Below are positions 1-11,395 of a DNA stretch of 64,000 nt, piece after piece (positions within the stretch are counted from its first letter, which is position 1; the number at the start of each line of letters is the position of its first letter). Source of the DNA: Lineus longissimus. Its lineage: Eukaryota; Nemertea; Pilidiophora; Heteronemertea; Lineidae. The position numbers and the translations under genes are program-made. Location: NCBI RefSeq assembly GCF_910592395.1, contig NC_088308.1:25993501-26057500 (forward strand), given 5' to 3'. A model generated the notes under the pieces. It was given only the letters and a program-made list of their open reading frames with translations, was not told where the DNA came from and made no database searches.

Positions 1-839
1 AGAAGAAGGAGAAGGAATCCACAGTGGTCCTGTTAGACTTCTTGCTAGCTATGCTCCCTCTTCTCTTTGGCTGTTTGGGACCCTGACACGGCTGAAGAGG
101 GGCTTCATCATGTAAGATGTTTCTACATCAACACTTAGCTAGTATAACCATGGAGGTATAAATAAGACCTCCATGGTATAACAAGACATGAATAAATGTC
201 ATGTGTTCAAAGTTTTGTTGTAATCAGCTACTTTTTATCAGTATCTTTCATCTACTGCACACAGATCATTGTATTGTACCATATCAAACACTGTTTACCA
301 TTTCTTTTAATCAAATCCTTGTTTCTTTTATGATTAAAAGGGCTTTACCAATATTATCTACTAGTAGGCCTGAACTACAGTGCAGACACTTTTGTGTTTT
401 AGTGTACTGATAAGACAAGTATAAGATGCAATAATACTTCTTTAGGTGTATATCTTGTTATTGTTTCAAGTTAACCTCGCTCATGAAGTGCAAGACAAAT
501 GACCCATTTCTTCAGTATACTCCTTTCTTCTATTGTCTTTATTTTACAGTTATTTAGGTTACCTGTTTTGATTGGACCGAGGTTGATGGAGGACATAAAA
601 AGCCTCTCTCTCACTCAGACTGCCACATGTACAGCTGGCCTATTTCATTGTGTTTATCCAGAACTGTTCTTGAGCTGACCTTCTGCAGATTCATTTAACA
701 GTAGGCCTACCAGTACAGAAACTTTCTGGAAATTCTAAATTTAAGCTTTTAATGCATCTCTTCTTCCAGGGGACTGTGAGTGATAATCAATATTTGGTAA
801 TTTGAGCTGATGTCCCGCTATTGAAAGAATCTCTCCAAG
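1..839. other. Upstream flank and likely 5' UTR of P4HA
   Basis: No coding sequence can be supported. A polypyrimidine-AG (cttcttccag) ending at 770 is a plausible acceptor for an exon carrying the end of the 5' UTR and the start codon at 840, implying a non-coding first exon further left. Positions 147-177 form an 11-bp perfect inverted repeat. Confidence 0.4.
147..177. repeat. Perfect 11-bp inverted repeat with TATAAATA beside the loop
   Basis: ACCATGGAGGT at 147-157 is the exact reverse complement of ACCTCCATGGT at 167-177, with a 9-base spacer. TATAAATA (157-164) begins at the last stem base. It could be a foldback or a core promoter; nothing else distinguishes these. Confidence 0.5.
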
Positions 840-3800
840 ATGTCTTCAGGATCCACATCTAAGATGTCCATGGCCTCCAGAACATTTTCTCTCCTGTGTA
901 TGGTGACTGTCCTCAACTTGCCAATTTATTTGGTGAATTGCGAAATGTTCACTGCAATGACAGATCTGGAACGTCTATTATATGCAGAAAGAGACATTGC
1001 TGTTGACCTCCGAGATTATATAAGATTAGAAGAAAAGCGGATCGAAAAATTAAGAGCGTAAGTGTTTTTTTGTCATCGTTCTTTATACTTGAACAGTATG
1101 AAACAAGGTGTTCCTTAGTCAAAATTTGACTATATTCAGAATTAAACTTGGTGCTTCATTCATAATGTGAATCTTCATAATTTAAAAAAAAATGGACTTG
1201 GCATTTTCAGGGGTCCCGAGTTCACTGTTCCAACTACTGTAAGCGATCGATTTTCCAGAGGACTTTTAACCCTTTCACTACATCCTTTGACCCGTTGTGT
1301 TGTACATAAAATGACGCCCATACAAAACCACGGCACATCTAAATTTTTATCATTGCTGGTCTTTTCTCCTTAAAACAAAAATATATTTTGCCTGTACGTT
1401 GATCTAAGTATAATTTGATATTGGTACACTCTTCATTCTGTGGTGATCCCTGCTCGGATAATTTGCGGATTGTCTTAAGTGGTGATGAGTGGTTCTATTA
1501 GAGATTGGGAACCAATCTAACCAGAACAAATAATCTCAGTGTTGGGACCCAGTTTCTTCAGTACATGTATGTTTTAAGCCCATTCTGCCTTGTGTTAGAT
1601 TGAAGCTCAAAGACGTTTAAAATGGCCTTGTCTAGTCTAATGATGTGTGTCTATTATCTTTATAAAGCATCAAGCAGCATGTGGGCTGGATTCCAGACTA
1701 AATTTACTGCTCTTTCTTTCTGGAGCCTGTATGTAGGCCATATACAGAGATAGTTTTATACCTTCTATATGGGCTTACATGCATCCTCTGTCATGACTGT
1801 TAACACTTTTATTTTATAAAGGTACTCTTTCAGTGGTTGGAATGTGCATGAATTCTACATTGTGGCATAGTTGGCTGGAGTGGAGCAGTCCAAAAGCAGC
1901 GACCTAAATCAATGTTTTTAAAAACAAGTCTAAATGGAGCTATTGCTGATATTTTCGACAGACTTTTAAAAATTTCTATGATTAATTTTTTCAGCGTGGT
2001 AAGTGATTACGAATCTCACAGCAGCGACGCCTTGAGGGACAAAGAAAAATATCTTGGGAATCCAGTCAATCTTTATCTGCTTGTGAAAAGATTCACGATG
2101 GAGTTTGATGATGTGCTCTCAAAATTCATCACAAATGATACCACAAAAGGTAATTTTAGTTCGTAACATGATTCATGCTGACTCTCTGCCATTCCTGATG
2201 TAAGATGAGTTTCGGCAAAACTGTTTGTGTACCCAGTAAGCCTTGTTGTTATTTGTGAATTGCACAAGTTCTAAAACAGCGAACATGGTTTGTCATTGAA
2301 ACAAAAAATGATGTGAATGTAGTTGGAATCACACAACCAACAGTAGATATTGATAATCTGATTGAATATCTATAGACAATGATCTTTGGTGGATTCTTTG
2401 TCATTATAATGATTTCTTCTCCTTGTCGCTTCCAGCTTTTCTCGATCGACTTGCAGGGAAGCAGAAAAGTTTCCCAAGTGGTGATGACCTCAGTGGTGCC
2501 ATCAATGCTCTGCTTCGTATCCAAGACACATATCAAATCCCTTCTGCCAAGATGGCAAGTGGTAAATTCCTCGACAGTGCCTCAACACTTATCTCACCAG
2601 AATTAACAGGTTAGTTCCAAATAACACTGCATGTTGTTCAGGCTTTACACTCAGGATAGTGAATCTTCAGTAATCAGACAGGATGCTACGTCCTCCCACT
2701 TCCTCTTCAACTTTTTAAGCTGAGTCACGTTCCTAACCTCTGACTTAAAAAGTAGTCTACAACAGATCCACAAGAAATGAGTCTCATATATAGTAATATG
2801 CATGCCATGTAGCATGGTTTGATCCATGCTTGATGAGATCAGTGTCTGATAAAATAAAATGCTGTGTTGATGCTAGAACTTTAAGTTGTCATCAGCAAAT
2901 TATATACATGTACTTACTTTTTCCTTGTGCATGGTAATAATCCATATTGTACATTGTATACTAGCTACTGATACTGCAATACTATGCATTTTTAGCAATG
3001 ATGTAATGATCTAATGCTTCCCTAACTTTGTAAAAAGACTGGACAATTTTGCTTTGAGGAAGTGCTTGATTTCTGGAGGACCTTGCCTGCCTGGACGTCA
3101 AGTGCCAATGAATCCAAACCTTTTCCAACTCCCACTATCTCACTGAAGCTTTCTGCTTGCCCTTGCATGCTGCATGATAACCTTGTTTCTTTCCAGCCAG
3201 CGACTGCTTCATCTTTGGCCAGACAGCCTACAATGATGATGATTGGTACCACACCATACTCTGGATGGAGGAAGCGCTTGATAGAATCAGATTAGGAAAT
3301 GATGAATCTTCAAGTGTATCAAAAGTCTCAATCATCGATTATTTGGCTTTTGCTGCCTTTAAGGTTTGTTAAACCAGAGTAGATGTTTTCCTTACATCAG
3401 CAATAGCAACATCCCTTAAAAATGTATTCCAATATGCATACATCCAAGCATGAAGCATGAGAAAACTCACTCAAGCATGTTGTGTACCCATCAACAAATC
3501 TGTGCATGGTGTACATATTCTATTGAATTAATCCTCAAGTATCAAATTCTAAGTGCTGGCTTCTTTGGTTCATAGCCCAACATTGCTTTGAAATCGGCAA
3601 ACAGGCCTATTATGATAGTGACTACTACCATACGTTGATGTGGATGCAAGAGGCATATGACCGTTGGCACCATGAGGTCAATAAGACGAGCAGCCTTGTG
3701 GAGGTTTTGGACTATCTATCATATACTGCAGCCCAAGTAAGTGCCATTCGTGCATGAAGCTGTGGCTTTAGGTTCAATTTTAGACCCTCTCCAGCCCCCT

Positions 3801-6800
3801 CAGACACAACAGTTTGGTTCACAAATGGTGTGTGTATCAAAATGGAAATTATGAACGATTGTCTTCTGTCAATTTGGAACAAAGAACTATGCATTTTGAT
3901 ATGCCTGGTCAATTACTGATGATGTCCTACTTGATCCGACCTGGCTTAACGTGGACAGTGTCTTATCAGATAACGGGATCCATCTTGACTGTGGAAATGT
4001 GATGTTGACAGCTCCCTTTCGAAGTCATGACGTTTGTTTACTGTTCTGGGGTAATACTTTTGAAATGAATTACATTCTTTGTTTGCTATTCTTTCAGCAA
4101 GGGAATATTAAGTATGCCCTCAAGCTCACCAACGAATTGATAGAAGAAGGTAGGAAAATGTGACATTTTATTGGTTTCAATATGAAATGTTCCTTCAACA
4201 ATAGGCAGAGCTGAGCACAATTTTGTTGAGATGGAAAGTCGTATAAGGAAAGGGATTCTGTGGTGTTTATTGATATTTTACATTTCTCCCAAATTGATCT
4301 GTTAAAGACAAAGTCACGACAGGAATGCAGGGATAACCATTGATATGTTTTTTTCAGATCCAGGTCATATACGAGCACAAAACAACAAAATATACTATGA
4401 CAAGCTCTTAGCTCAAGAGGCAGCTAAAAATCCTGGGAGAGAGGCCGATGAATCTCATGGTGTTATCAATACACGGTATTTAGATGAATTCAGAAACACG
4501 GAAGAGTTCTTGGGTTATGAAAAACTGTGTAGGGGAGAGGTCACGCACGTAAGTAGATGATTATGAAAACTCGTCATCGGAATTTGCCTCCTTCCTGATG
4601 AGCACCTCTTACAGTGGAGTGGCCAAATTTGGCCAAGTTATGGGGTCAGGCTCTGTAGATCTAGATACGAACACACTGAAGCACCCCCCCCCTCCCCCCA
4701 CCTCACACACCTGCAAAATGGAAACTGAGTGCTGATCCCATTTATCATTTCCACAAAGCCCAGTTTAGAGTCTGGATTTTCAGGAAGTGCTATCTTGTTC
4801 TCAGCTGTAGTTAGCTGCTTTGAGCGGCCGTGTGCTCTGAGCATACTTAGAAACTGTGTATCTTCTTTCAGCCTGCGCCCAAAAAACTGAAATGTCGTTA
4901 TGTCCATCGTAAGAATCCGCTGCTGTGGTTGAGTCCGCTCAAGGAGGAAACTATGCATGACAAACCGAGGATAGACGTCTATCACGGTATGCTGTCCGAT
5001 CGTGAAATTGAGGTGGTGAAAAGGCTGGCCAGACCAAGGGTAAGTGTGATGGGACTTAGACATTGCAGTTCGGCATCATAATGAGAGGCAACAAAAATGT
5101 TGGGAAGCTTTCGTCATTTGAACTCACTGGCAAGTCATGAACCGCAATGGGAGCCTCCTTCAGCTATTATACATCTTAAAACCAAATCACAAATTCCCTG
5201 CCAAAAACTCTGATCATTAACAATGAAGTCTTCTATTGGATCTGACAAAATCGAAAAGAAATTTCATTATCAATTGATATTGGCTCAATTGTTCATTTTG
5301 ATTTTCTTACAGCTTGGCAGGGCTACTGTACAGAATTCACAAACTGGTGTACTGGAAACAGCCAGCTATAGAATCAGCAAGAGGTAATCTAGTGAAAATT
5401 CTTTTTGATCCTTTGAGAAACTAAAATGGTGTCTTTGAACATCGGAAAAGCTGGGTTCATGTCATCTGGTTGATTTATGGCCTTGGTTGTAGTGAATCGT
5501 ATTTCAAAGGGAAGATTCAGAAGACTATTAAAATAAAAGAGTCACGATTTTTTGGGAGCATGTTTTACTTTTAGTTCATCTTCTTTATTGCAGTGCATGG
5601 TTGAAGAATCATGAGCACAAAGTGGTCAGACGCATCAGTGAGAGAATTGAAGCCCTGACTGGGTTAGACATGTCTACAGCTGAGGAACTACAGGTATGGC
5701 CCTCACAACTTTCAAAATGCTTACAAGGAATTTTGAAGAGAAACTTCAATTGGCTTGATATGCCAAATTCTATGAATTGATATCTTACTTTGCTGGGGGT
5801 TTTGATACACTGTGGCATTTGGGTGCTGTAGATTTTAACAATTTTAAGACTGCTCTCATGTGGTGCACCATGCAAGCATTACTGCATCCCTGCTTGTCCA
5901 GTAAAAAATTTTATCTTAAATCTTTTTCAGGTGGCAAATTATGGAATTGGAGGCCATTATGAACCCCATTTTGACTTTGCGAGGGTATGTTTTCATGTCA
6001 ATTTAGATCTTCTAAGTGCATGCAATGCTTTGCTATTAGCTGATGGGACTCCTGTCGTGATTGTCTTCCAGGATAGCATGCATGTGTGAAGCTTTAGTAA
6101 TACTTCAGGGCACATAAATGTATAATCCCTCACCTTTCTTTGACCTGCTTCAAGGATTGGTTTCAAGGTGCCCAGGGGGGGGGGGGGTCACTTGAGCAAA
6201 TGCAATTGAACTTGGGGCTGTTGTTATTAATGGCAACCTGGAAGTTCTGTGACACAGTGCAAGAGCATCCGACTTGTGATTGGATGGTCATGGGTTCGAG
6301 GCTCGTCTAATGCCACTCGACACTTTCAATTGGCCTGCCATGGCTAAGTGTGGTACGGTATGTTGCGTCTTGGTTTCTACCGTTCAGTCTTTTTCAGAAA
6401 GAGGAAAAAAGTGCCTTTGAACCAGAAATAGGAAATCGAGTTGCAACTATGTTATTTTATGTAAGTCAAGGAGATTATAGGTGTGAATATACTGTAGTTG
6501 TGTGCTAAACGACATCTCAGGTCATGGGTAGAAAGAGTGACGGTACGCTAAATGCATCATCAATGCTAGACAAGTTATTTTCATCAAATGGCACTGAAAA
6601 TAATCACTTGTTTCCTGGTCCTTTCAGTCACTCAAACCTTGTGTTCATGCTTGCGGAATACTGTTTCTCTTTACTGTCTGTGATTTGAGATGTGGTTAAC
6701 CCAAGTTAAGCTTGCCATTTTATTCTTGAGCTCCTTGTGAAACACAAATTATTCTTGCTCTTACCGGGTTGGTGGAAGAAAGCACTGAAAGAACAGACTG

Positions 6801-9161
6801 CCTGTGAAAATCAGACTATTACATACTATTTGGTGCTGTCTTTCCAATTGGATTATATATTTTACATAGATGTGCGGCCTTTCACAAAGACACAAAGCAA
6901 AGGTAAAAAGGAGTTGTGGGTTTATAGTCCAATATTGACTTTGAACTTTGGTCTCGAAGAGCTCAGGTCTAAATTGGTTAAGCTTTCAATATCTTTCTTT
7001 TATGTTCTGTCTCTAATCATCTAGAGCCTATTTTCCAACCTTATTGCTTCAGAAAACTGAGTACAGAAAAGAGCCTTTTAAACGCCTCGGAACAGGCAAC
7101 CGGATAGCCACTTTGATGTTCTATGTAAGTCAAGTTTGTGACGACTGGCATCGGTGTCATTCCAATGTATTGGTTTTGTGTAAAATGGTAGTCTAGGTTT
7201 GAGTCTAGACACATTTTTGTTTTACACTTAAAAATTAGACGCATTGCTTTCACAGTTTGGCACACATGGGTTGTTTTGATATTTGGTTTCATCTTTACTT
7301 CACTTCACTTTACATTCTTTGATGATGAGGTACATTTTCATTTATTTTACGCTTGATGAATATGTTGTTAGGGTCACAGTAAGTAGATATCTGTGATTGA
7401 AGAGTCTCATCACAAAATAAAATACTCGCAAAATCCACCACACCATAGCAATGCTAATATGTAGCCTTTGTCCTTCAAATTTCGGAGCAATTAGGCCATA
7501 AACAGGACAAAAAAAGTCAAAAACATTCCATTTTTAGAAACCAATTCCAAACCCATTCTTCCCAAAATGGATTTGTTTCATTTTGCACTGACCTCTTTGT
7601 ACTCTTTGTTTGGTTCATGGTAAAGTACAATAAGATATGATTCAGTTCTTTCTGTCGGCATTTGGTTTTAATCCTACTACCAAACCGTCCCTAGCATGTA
7701 AAGTTATAGACCTCACCGTCTCCATACTTATTCATTATTAACAATTGTGTTGATTGTACAGATAACTTGAAGTTGTTGACATATCTTCCTCCTACGTGTG
7801 CCCATCCTTAATATTCCCATTCCTTGTCTACTTAGTTTGAATATTGAGGTGAGAGGTGAGTGGCAGTCGGAACATTATTAGCTCTATGAATCATTTTGTA
7901 AAAGTATGTAGTACAGGAGATGGCAGAGGTCACCTTCGCTATCAATGGTGATCTTTACTATCACCATGATCACAAGATGTTCCAGTCTGACTGGGGATCG
8001 AACCCACGACCATGAGATGGGCACTGACTTAAGTTTCAAATATCGACTTTCTCCACTGACCAATCTAACATCAGTCAGTTTGTTTCGGCCAATCTAATTC
8101 TGGATATGATGAGATTCGACTGCCATGAAATAATCTTAGATATTCCAAATTGGTTGTGAATATTCTGGCAATGCCTGTCTATAAATATACAACAACTAAG
8201 CCAAATAAATTTTCTAATTCAGATGAGTGATGTAGAAGCTGGTGGTGCAACCGTGTTCCCACATATTGGAGCAAAGGTTTTCCCCGAGAAGGTAATAATC
8301 CACAGTTGAATTGGTGTTTATAGTTCATGGAAAGGAAGAGTAGCTTAATCTGTCTTGTGTCGCAGGATATTTTCTGCATTAGAAGATTTGGTTGATCAAA
8401 TTCCAAGCTACACCTCTTGTGGGAATTTATGAAACATGCCAACTTCATGTACATAAACATCTTTTCTTCTCCAGTCATACATTTGTCAGAAAAGTACATT
8501 ATATTGATGACTTTTGCATGCCTTTCACATGTAATCTATTATGTTTTCAGGGGAAGGGTGTGTTCTGGTATAACCTGCACAAAAGTGGAGAGGGTGATCT
8601 CCTGACAAGACATGCAGCCTGTCCTGTGTTAGCTGGAATAAAATGGGGTGAGAATAGTAACTAGGCATGATAGTTATTATGAGATCTATATAGCTCTAAA
8701 TCCAACTGGTTTCGGTCACTCAGAGCGCTCATACATACTACTATAGTCGTACTTCCACCTATCAAATCCCCGTGTCTTTTGCGCTTACACCTATGAATTG
8801 CCGTGTCTAAATAGACCCGTGTGTCAAATCCCCGTGTCTATGTAGCTTTTGGTCTGTACATTCATGACTCAAGCTCCACACTCTGAGAGTACTACAGGTT
8901 TGAGCTGCAGCTACACAATGCTCAGGACACTTTCATATTGCCATCTCTTCCACCTCGGTACCCATTTACTCCTCAGTAAAAAGAAGCAAGTAGGGTGAAG
9001 TTACTGCTCAAGGACAGGATAATGTAACAGCTGTGATCCTCCAAAGCAAACTACTGTCGACATGTAATCTTTTTTCTTGATTATTTTCAGTTTCCAATAA
9101 ATGGATTCATGAGCGTGGACAAGAATTCCGTCGGCCATGTAGCACGAATAAAGACCTATGA
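840..9161 (+). CDS. P4HA: Collagen prolyl 4-hydroxylase subunit alpha, 14 exons plus 2 alternatives
   Basis: Hydroxylates proline in collagen-like chains in the ER lumen using Fe(II), 2-oxoglutarate, O2 and ascorbate; the animal enzyme pairs with protein disulfide isomerase. Exons read from splice sites and phase: 840-1057, 1995-2149, 2436-2609, 3197-3363 or 3576-3736, 4098-4149, 4358-4548, 4872-5039, 5313-5383, 5594-5693, 5931-5984, 6398-6460 or 7053-7124, 8223-8291, 8551-8647, 9091-9161. With 3197-3363 and 7053-7124 the product is 552 aa, close to vertebrate P4HA1/2. Seen: a hydrophobic signal peptide in the first ~35 residues (ATG 840; in-frame ATGs at 864 and 870 are possible), a central TPR-like peptide-binding region, and the C-terminal dioxygenase core. 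Iron ligands are the His and Asp of HFDFAR and the His of TRHAACPV; the 2-oxoglutarate Lys lies 10 residues further on. There is no KDEL, as expected, since PDI supplies ER retention. The C-terminus ends RPCSTNKDL. Confidence 0.96.
3197..3363 (+). CDS. P4HA: P4HA alternative exon 4a (peptide-binding region)
   Basis: This 167-nt exon sits between a good acceptor (ctttccag) and a gtttgt donor. It needs one carried-over base from exon 3 and ends on a codon boundary. It encodes a TPR-like segment beginning ASDCFIFGQTAYNDDDWYHT and ending IIDYLAFAAFK. It matches the human P4HA1 segment containing DCFELG and YYHTELWMEQA. Exon 3576-3736 encodes the same segment and competes with it. Confidence 0.9.
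3576..3736 (+). CDS. P4HA: P4HA alternative exon 4b (peptide-binding region)
   Basis: This 161-nt exon has acceptor catag and donor gtaagt. It has the same entry phase (1) and exit phase (0) as exon 4a. It encodes AQHCFEIGKQAYYDSDYYHT through VLDYLSYTAAQ, homologous to 4a along its length. Joining 4a directly to 4b shifts the frame and reaches a TGA at the 21st codon of 4b; skipping both also breaks the frame. Exactly one of the two is therefore compatible with a full-length protein. Confidence 0.88.
6236..6375 (+). mobile_element. tRNA-derived SINE fragment in a P4HA intron
   Basis: An A-box-like stretch (TGACACAGTGCAAGAGC) is followed by a stem-loop TCCGA-CTTGTGA-TTGGA with a GTG (His-like) anticodon position, and a B box (GGGTTCGAGGC) at about 6293. 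The tail does not match a tRNA acceptor. It lies just upstream of alternative exon 11a, after a 14-G run. Confidence 0.5.
6398..6460 (+). CDS. P4HA: P4HA alternative exon 11a (catalytic core)
   Basis: A 63-nt, phase 0-0 exon flanked by ttttcag and gtaagt. It encodes KEEKSAFEPEIGNRVATML followed by FY, the segment just after the HFD iron-binding motif. It corresponds to human residues around GTGNRIATWLFY but is three residues shorter than the neighbouring copy and lacks the GTG of the usual GTGNR motif. It is homologous to 7053-7124, with which it probably alternates. Confidence 0.82.
7053..7124 (+). CDS. P4HA: P4HA alternative exon 11b (catalytic core)
   Basis: A 72-nt, phase 0-0 exon flanked by ttgcttcag and gtaagt. 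It encodes KTEYRKEPFKRLGTGNRIAT followed by LMFY. It keeps the full GTGNRIAT motif of canonical P4HA, so it is the more conventional of the two copies. Both copies are multiples of three, so phase does not forbid joint inclusion; homology is the argument for exclusivity. Confidence 0.87.
7915..8075 (-). mobile_element. tRNA-derived SINE fragment, minus strand
   Basis: Read on the minus strand, TGGTCAGTGG (A-box-like, near 8060) precedes GTGGGTTCGATCCCCAG (B box, near 7993-8009). The head resembles a degenerate tRNA in which the spacing between boxes has grown. It lies in the P4HA intron before exon 8223-8291. Confidence 0.42.
8761..8845 (+). repeat. Short direct repeat in a P4HA intron
   Basis: TCAAATCCCCGTGTCT occurs at about 8761 and again near 8825, with a degenerate third CCGTGTCTA between them. 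It looks like a small diverged minisatellite with no coding content. Confidence 0.45.
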
Positions 9162-11395
9162 GAATGGTGTCTTGGTCGTATCGACTGCTTACATCCATCC
9201 ATGGCGTTCATGTTTTCGTACCTCATATTAGTTCATGTACAGTAGATTCATCTTCCGAATAATGGGAAAAATCCCCTTTACTTTGTTTAGTTTTGGTGGA
9301 AGTGTGTTTGATAATCAATGTTATTCTGGATGTGTTATATGATCAGCTAACTTAAGATATCGCACTCTCTTCTCTACTTTATTCCCATTCTTTAACATGC
9401 ATTCATGTATGCTGTTCAACCTGAGTTGCATGCGGCAGTATAATAGTCGATATGCTTTTAATCCACTGAAATTTGATCAATTTGAAAAGGATATTCAGTG
9501 TATTTCTGTGATGAGGGCTGTAGATCATGGTCTAAAATCTTCACAAGAAGTTGCCATCAAAGATCACGTTTCCCTTTCAAGGAATACATGTATGTAGCAT
9601 AATACTAGAACATGAAGCAGTTTGATTTTGATTGGGGTGAGGCAAACTTTGTTACTTTAGAAATTTGTAATCAGTACTTGTTTAATGCATTCTTGTAAAG
9701 AACCTCGTACTCCAGGGCATCTGGACTCCTCCCCTTCCTTCATGTGAAATTAGTGTTGGTGCTAGACAGATTCAGTTTAATGTAAAGCTTATATGTGTAC
9801 TATACAATACATACAGGGTGTCCCAAGAAGAACTAGCACATTTTATGGCCAAAGTAAGGCCCCCTTGGCCCCATCACTGATGTTTTCGGTAAAACTTATG
9901 ATAAGTTCTTTTTGTGACACTCTCTATATTATATTGGTGCTTGGTGTTTAACATCAGTTGTCTTTTTGTATGCCTTGCATAGGAATTGCCTTTAAGCTGT
10001 CCATCTTTTGGAAACTCCAATTTTATCCAGTTTAGATGCGGTATTCTCAGAGCTTTCAATTCCATTGTGGGTTCCATTGTAAATAAAGTGCCTGTTATTG
10101 TCATTGCCAATGAAATATGACACATATCCTGCAACGAAACCCTGTACTGTGAGTAGTGCATGTCTTTGAGGTTTGCCAGAACTGTAGATTGGATGATGGG
10201 GGGAGCAATGTATATCACAGTTTCATTTCATCTTTGTTAGAGGACCTGTAATTTCATTCAGGACTTTGACATGCTTGACAATAGAAATGATTATTAAACG
10301 GTCACAAGTTTTTAGTCAAACATGTAAAAGTTTAGCAGTTGATTTTGTAGGTTTCTCGAAACTCATTAGATACATTGGGATATTGCTTTTATGATATTTT
10401 GATACACAACCTTTGCATTTAGTATTGTCTTTTTGTGATGGCGAGTGATCAAAAAAGAATCTAACCTGAAAATACTCGTCGATTGTGGTCGTTTGGTTTT
10501 ATTACTTCTAGTTACTCAAGACTATGTGAAAGACTACATTTTTGTCTTTGAAGGACTCAGACGTTGTACAAGTTGTTTTCTGCCTGGGCTATCTGTTGCA
10601 AGGTAAAAAATAAAACGCAGGATTCAGAAATAGACCTCAATGTCATTTTGTATAGTTAGAGCTTTTTCAATGCCAATAGACCCATATACCATATCACTGG
10701 TAGGCTAATACATGTAGATTGTAAACATTCTGGTCAATTTATGCTGATTGTATTTTGATTCAATTTTAAATTTTAACCTAATTCAGTGGTTTTTTGCAAG
10801 ACGAACAAAATGAATTCAGCTTATATGAAATCAAAACTGGTTTCATTAGTTTTTTAGAGATCTGCAGTTCCCTCCAACCATTGTTATTATCCAGTATGCT
10901 TTATCATTTGAAATCACATTGTATACAGCCAATTTTTTAGTATTGAAATAAAGTGAGATCATAGTTTTAGATGTTTGACTTTAGCATCCTGTATTAAAAG
11001 TTTGAAATGGGTAATGGTCTCCCAACCACACAAAAGGAGGAGCTTTAGAAAATATGGTCTGTGCAGGAAAGGCAGGGAGGATCAATCTTTGGATCTTATG
11101 CTAAGACTTCAATTATCAAAGCTCACAGTCACATTTCCCTTGACCTGGGCTTCTTTCTGGGGAGTTCAAAGATAACATGGATCAGCTAAGGCCTCCCAAT
11201 TCAGCCTTCATGGCATTGGCATAGTGTTTTCCTGAAGCACTTGTAGTTTGTCTTGATGTTCAGAGTGGCGCTGTATGCAGAATCGAATATTATAATGAGG
11301 TCGCTGAGCGTACGGTATTTTATCGCATCCAGTCCATACATTGTAATTCACTACCGGGATTCGCCTGCCTTTTCAATCGAATAACATCTCCCAAA
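9162..11395. other. P4HA 3' UTR and intergenic spacer to the FKBP gene
   Basis: No gene is supported. AATAAA occurs at 10609-10614 and 10947-10952, candidate polyadenylation signals for P4HA if its 3' UTR is long. A short MITE-like element lies at 9811-9927. A 114-codon minus-strand open frame at 9874-10218 overlaps that element and resembles nothing I know. Confidence 0.5.
9811..9927. mobile_element. Short MITE-like element with imperfect terminal inverted repeats
   Basis: AGGGTGTCCCAAGAAGAAC (9815-9833) pairs at 16 of 19 positions with the reverse complement of 9905-9923. The ACAGGGTGTCCCA-type end resembles termini common in small DNA transposons of marine invertebrates. The element is about 115 bp and has no coding capacity. 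Confidence 0.45.

Noticed and set aside
3197-3736. Reading 4a and 4b as two consecutive constitutive P4HA exons
   Set aside because: The phases do not match (0 out, 1 needed), joining them gives a stop after 20 codons, and both encode the same segment.
9874-10218. 114-codon minus-strand open frame after P4HA
   Set aside because: It overlaps a MITE-like element at its 3' end and has no recognisable motif. It could be a fragment of a repeat but not a supportable gene.
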